Source: Prosthecobacter debontii
Lineage (GTDB): Bacteria > Verrucomicrobiota > Verrucomicrobiia > Verrucomicrobiales > Verrucomicrobiaceae
Length of the DNA: 33,050 nt
Direction: 5' to 3'
Assembly: GCA_945869695.1 (NCBI GenBank)
Contig: CAMBPV010000026.1
Coordinates: 1 to 33,050, forward strand
Below are positions 30,695 to 33,050 of the stretch, piece after piece. Made by a program: the position numbers and the translations under genes. The first letter of the stretch is position 1. The number at the start of each line of letters is the position of its first letter. The notes beneath the pieces were generated by a model. The model worked only from the letters and a program-made list of their open reading frames with translations. It searched no databases and had not been told where the DNA came from.

Positions 30695-31459
30695 CTAAAA
30701 ATCAGTGTCCGCATTCACCAGATCCAGTTCCTTGATCCATGCATTGCGGTAACGCACGTCATGCCCTTCGCATTGGAGCTTGAGACCTTGGGGCGTGTCG
30801 GTGATTCCCTTGCCTCCATCATTGCCACCATCCACGCCCGAGTTGGGTCCACCCCAGACCTTTTGGATCGCCACATTCGTGTGCACCTTCTGGCCATTGA
30901 AATACATCGAGACCAAGGGCTTCTCCACCATTTTGCCATCCTTAAAACGAGCCGCGCGGAAGACAATGTCATAGGCATTCCATTTCCCCAGTCCGGCGAA
31001 GGCATGGTAAGGTGACTCGGTTTCATTGATGACCGCTCCCATCCCGTGCTTCGTCTTGTCACCTTCTTGGATCTGGATCTCAAACCGGTTTTGCAGATAC
31101 ACCCCACTGTTTCCTCTCGGATTCATCACCAGAAACTCAATATGCAGCCGAAAATCCCGGTACGCTTTTTTCGTCACAATATCCGCCGCGCCATACTTTC
31201 CACCATCACCCGCGCGATCGTCCGTCATCAGGCAGTTACCTCCATCCACGATGTCATCCACGATCTTCCATTTGATCGGCAGGGCTGAAGCAAAACGTGG
31301 CCCCTCCCAGTAGGTCCACTTGGCGTCCAACATCTCGCGGGTGCCGTCGATGATCACCTCTGCATCCGCTGGAGGCGCAATTTTCAGACCCACACCATCC
31401 GCCCCATAGCTGAGGGCCGTGCATGCAAAAAGAGAGAGGAACAAACGATGAGATTTCAT
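30695..31459 (-). CDS. Secreted DUF1080 protein, second copy
   Basis: The 254-residue product starts at the ATG at 31459, with a signal peptide (MKSHRLFLSLFACTALSYGA). The DUF1080 jelly roll follows: GTREMLDAKWTYWEGP near 40, AYRDFRLHIEFLV, MNPRGNSGVYLQNRFEIQI (typical core), GKWNAYDIVFRAARF and LQCEGHDVRYRNAWIKEL at the end. It differs clearly from the copy at 23230, so the two are not a recent duplication. It is convergent with the TrhO-RluA gene, 7 bases away, and lies 111 bases after the ThuA gene on the same strand. The family is linked to 3-keto-glycoside cleavage; the substrate here is not known. Confidence 0.85.
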   Translation of the reverse strand: MKSHRLFLSLFACTALSYGADGVGLKIAPPADAEVIIDGTREMLDAKWTYWEGPRFASALPIKWKIVDDIVDGGNCLMTDDRAGDGGKYGAADIVTKKAYRDFRLHIEFLVMNPRGNSGVYLQNRFEIQIQEGDKTKHGMGAVINETESPYHAFAGLGKWNAYDIVFRAARFKDGKMVEKPLVSMYFNGQKVHTNVAIQKVWGGPNSGVDGGNDGGKGITDTPQGLKLQCEGHDVRYRNAWIKELDLVNADTDF

Positions 31460-31570
31460 GACAGAACCAAACGCTGCTGCGGTCAAAATCCTGCAAACGA
31501 ACCACGCCATCACCGCGATACCAGACCGATTTACTCTCGAGGGTCGATTCAGAACCCGCTTTTCGAGTCC

Positions 31571-32362
31571 TTATTTTTTCGCTTCGTAGCCCGGCATTGG
31601 TTTTCCATGGTCATCCAGTTTACCACAGGCCCAGAGAAGACCGCGCGTCACGAGATCCAGGAACACCGGATCCTCCATCGTGCTGTTGTTATGCCCCATG
31701 GTCGTGCCAAACACCTTGCCGAGGCCGTTCGTGTTCACCCAGATCAAATGATGATCTTTCTTCGTGTCCTCGCCATAGGCTTTCGCCAGCGGAACAAAGC
31801 CTGAGTAAAGCACCTCGTTTTTGTAAAGCTCATCCGCCTTATCCAACCACTCCATCGGGAACCCCTTCATCACCGGGTGCTCAGTTGCGAGATTCTTGAC
31901 CTTGAGATCGCGATTCTTTTCGTGACTCATGCTCTTCATCCCCACCACATGCCGCCAGGCATCTGTGGCTGCCATGCGGTAGCTGTGGGCGGAGCAGTGC
32001 AGCACCACCGCCGGCACGCCATCCGAGTGCGGCTTTGCGATCCGCTCCACAAAGGCCACATCCGTCACCGCGCCGAAGCATTCATTATGCAGAACCAAGT
32101 CGTATCCCTTGGCCCAATCCGCTTTTTCATAAATGCTGATCCGGTGGGACTTGTCCTTCTTTCCCTCCGGACCTTCTTCATGCACCACCGTGAACTCCAC
32201 ATTCGCCCGCGCCATGATCCCTGTTTGGAGAATCATCTTCTGCATTTCGTAATCGTGGCAGCATCCACCAGTCACCATCAGAACCTTCAACGGCTTCACC
32301 TCCTCCGCTTTTAAAAATGAGGAGCTCAGAACAAGGAAGGAAAAAAGCAGGAGGGATTTCAT
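31571..32362 (-). CDS. Secreted ThuA-like protein
   Basis: The 263-residue product from the ATG at 32362 has a signal peptide (MKSLLLFSFLVLSSSFLKAEE). A ThuA domain (PF06283, class I amidotransferase-like fold) follows: KVLMVTGGCCHDYEMQK, YDLVLHNECFGAV, VPAVVLHCSAHSYR, then TEHPVMKGFPMEWLDKADELY and IWVNTNGLGKVFGTTMGHN. ThuA is named from trehalose use in Sinorhizobium, where ThuB forms 3-keto-trehalose; ThuA's own reaction is not settled. Secreted copies near DUF1080 genes are common in this phylum. An upstream extension of 27 residues from 32443 would bury the signal peptide and is rejected. Confidence 0.85.
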   Translation of the reverse strand: MKSLLLFSFLVLSSSFLKAEEVKPLKVLMVTGGCCHDYEMQKMILQTGIMARANVEFTVVHEEGPEGKKDKSHRISIYEKADWAKGYDLVLHNECFGAVTDVAFVERIAKPHSDGVPAVVLHCSAHSYRMAATDAWRHVVGMKSMSHEKNRDLKVKNLATEHPVMKGFPMEWLDKADELYKNEVLYSGFVPLAKAYGEDTKKDHHLIWVNTNGLGKVFGTTMGHNNSTMEDPVFLDLVTRGLLWACGKLDDHGKPMPGYEAKK

Positions 32363-32734
32363 GGGAATCGATTGAGTTGAAAAGAGGTGACGGAAGATCC
32401 TGAATAGGTCTATCAGGGATCGTAAATGCTCGATGCCTTTCAAAACAAGCCCAACGCCGCAGACACGGGCATTCCGGCGTTTGCAGGAGATGGCTCATGA
32501 ATCATTCAGGCTAGCTTCATCGGTTCCCCAACGCGATCTGTCAAGAATCGCCAATCTAGAACTCATGCCTCTGCGGATGAACGGAAGCCAAAGCAACCGC
32601 CTAACCCTTTCCTACCTGTCGCCACGCGCCATCACTTGGTAAACCGCGCAGGCGTGCTGGATGCGAACTTGTCTGGGCATGACTCGTGCGAGTCGAATTT
32701 CTGGAATCCTGCAACATGAAACACCTGACCCCTT
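32363..32734. other. Intergenic stretch without a supported gene
   Basis: No coding sequence is seen between the ThuA start and the RHS fragment. The short frames are not protein-like. On the minus strand a perfect TTGACA (32544-32539) lies about 180 bases upstream of the ThuA gene but lacks a good -10 box. The 13-mer around it also occurs at 12042-12054 in the other orientation. The motif ATGAAACACCTGACC begins at 32716. Confidence 0.4.
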
Positions 32735-32735
32735 T
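32716..32735. repeat. Copy 2 of an interspersed 20-mer
   Basis: ATGAAACACCTGACCCCTTT matches 12172-12191, before the lipocalin gene, at 19 of 20 bases. The match borders the RHS fragment on its C-terminal side. Such a sequence looks like a dispersed short repeat. Confidence 0.5.
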
Positions 32736-32894
32736 CACGTGGACCTGATTTCCTGAAGTCACCAGAAAGCCTTCGGTCATCGAGGTGCGATTACCGATCC
32801 CATCAAAGGCGTAGGCGAAGCTGTCATTCCCCCGGCTCGCGGAGGTGACCTCTCCGAGAGAATTGTATCCGTAAGACCAGTTGAGCCCGTCCTC
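32736..32894 (-). pseudogene. Orphan RHS/YD-repeat fragment
   Basis: On the minus strand the frame from 32894 reads EDGLNWSYGYNSLGEVTSA, then NDSFAYAFDGIGNRTSM and TEGFLVTSGNQVH. YAFDGIGNRT is the hallmark of RHS/YD repeats, which build the shell of large secreted toxins and surface proteins. Only about 53 residues are RHS-like. Upstream the frame meets TGA within about 30 codons, and downstream the likeness stops exactly at the 20-mer repeat. The frame then runs through non-RHS sequence to a TAG near 32614. A remnant of a larger gene or of an RHS cassette is the best reading. A large RHS gene beyond the window edge is possible but is not continuous with this frame. Confidence 0.6.
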
Positions 32895-33001
32895 GCGTGC
32901 AGCAGCGGCGCCGCGGCTGCGGGCAACCTGCTTATGACAGGAATCGAATCATCGAGAACGCTCAGAATCAACATATTTCACCTGTGTGCCTGGCAGCTAT
33001 T

Positions 33002-33046
33002 TTTCATGACTTTCATGACCCCTTTCATAACCCCTTTCATGTGGGG
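33002..33046. repeat. Tandem 12-mer array at the window end
   Basis: TTTCATGAC is followed by TTTCATGACCCC, TTTCATAACCCC and TTTCATGTGGGG, so three 12-base units and a 9-base one stand in a row. The last two units also form CCCC-TTTCATGT-GGGG. The unit is related to the ACCCCTTTCACGTGG stretch at 32728-32742, so like sequences stand on both sides of the RHS fragment. It may continue beyond the edge. Confidence 0.55.
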
Positions 33047-33050
33047 CCCT

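Overview
The window looks like a chromosomal segment of a member of the Verrucomicrobiota, probably close to Prosthecobacter/Verrucomicrobium. This is inferred from gene content, with no search run. The evidence is a DUF1549/DUF1553 - DUF1501 - DUF1080 gene trio, secreted ThuA and DUF1080 proteins, a Gram-negative LPS synthesis and export operon, GC-rich coding sequence, and few clear Shine-Dalgarno sites, which leaves several start codons uncertain. Almost all the sequence is protein-coding. There is one tRNA gene, no CRISPR array, no intact insertion sequence and no prophage.

Layout. 1-989 (minus): surE followed by rsfS, which is cut by the window edge. 1102-2313 (plus): a signal peptidase I with a large insertion. 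2315-6361 (minus): the operon kdsA-lptC-lptA-lptB-hpf, which joins Kdo synthesis and LPS transport to a ribosome hibernation factor and ends in a terminator. 6533-8482 (plus): a DEDDh exonuclease and an ArnT/PMT-like membrane glycosyltransferase. 8485-8575 (minus): tRNA-Ser(GCT). 8771-11261 (plus): two paralogous secreted proteins of unknown function on either side of an undecaprenol/diacylglycerol kinase. 11262-13065: a repeat-rich stretch with a small membrane-anchored protein and a lipocalin lipoprotein. 13066-15185 (minus): a YraQ-type permease and its His-rich TIGR03943/DUF1980 partner. 15336-19727 (plus): an ABC ATPase, an FtsX-type permease and an AttH/CrtC-like lipocalin, tightly coupled. 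19887-22377 (plus): tatA, a secreted endonuclease/exonuclease/phosphatase-family protein, aroE and a zinc-ribbon membrane protein. 22374-27411 (minus): Hsp33 and the DUF1080, DUF1501 and DUF1549/1553 proteins. 27517-28803 (minus): a DEAD-box helicase. 28903-30687 (plus): a TrhO-RluA fusion. 30695-32362 (minus): a ThuA protein and a second DUF1080 protein. 32363-33050: an RHS fragment and short repeats.

Two themes stand out. Much of the window serves the cell envelope: LPS synthesis and transport, lipid-carrier phosphorylation, signal peptide cleavage, the Tat system, lipocalins and an FtsX transporter. A second group of secreted proteins (DUF1080 twice, ThuA, DUF1501, DUF1549/1553) fits extracellular or periplasmic sugar breakdown, possibly through 3-keto-sugars. 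The most interesting single items are the fusion of a tRNA U34 hydroxylase to a pseudouridine synthase, the operon of unknown paralogues around the lipid kinase, and the orphan RHS fragment bordered by related short repeats.
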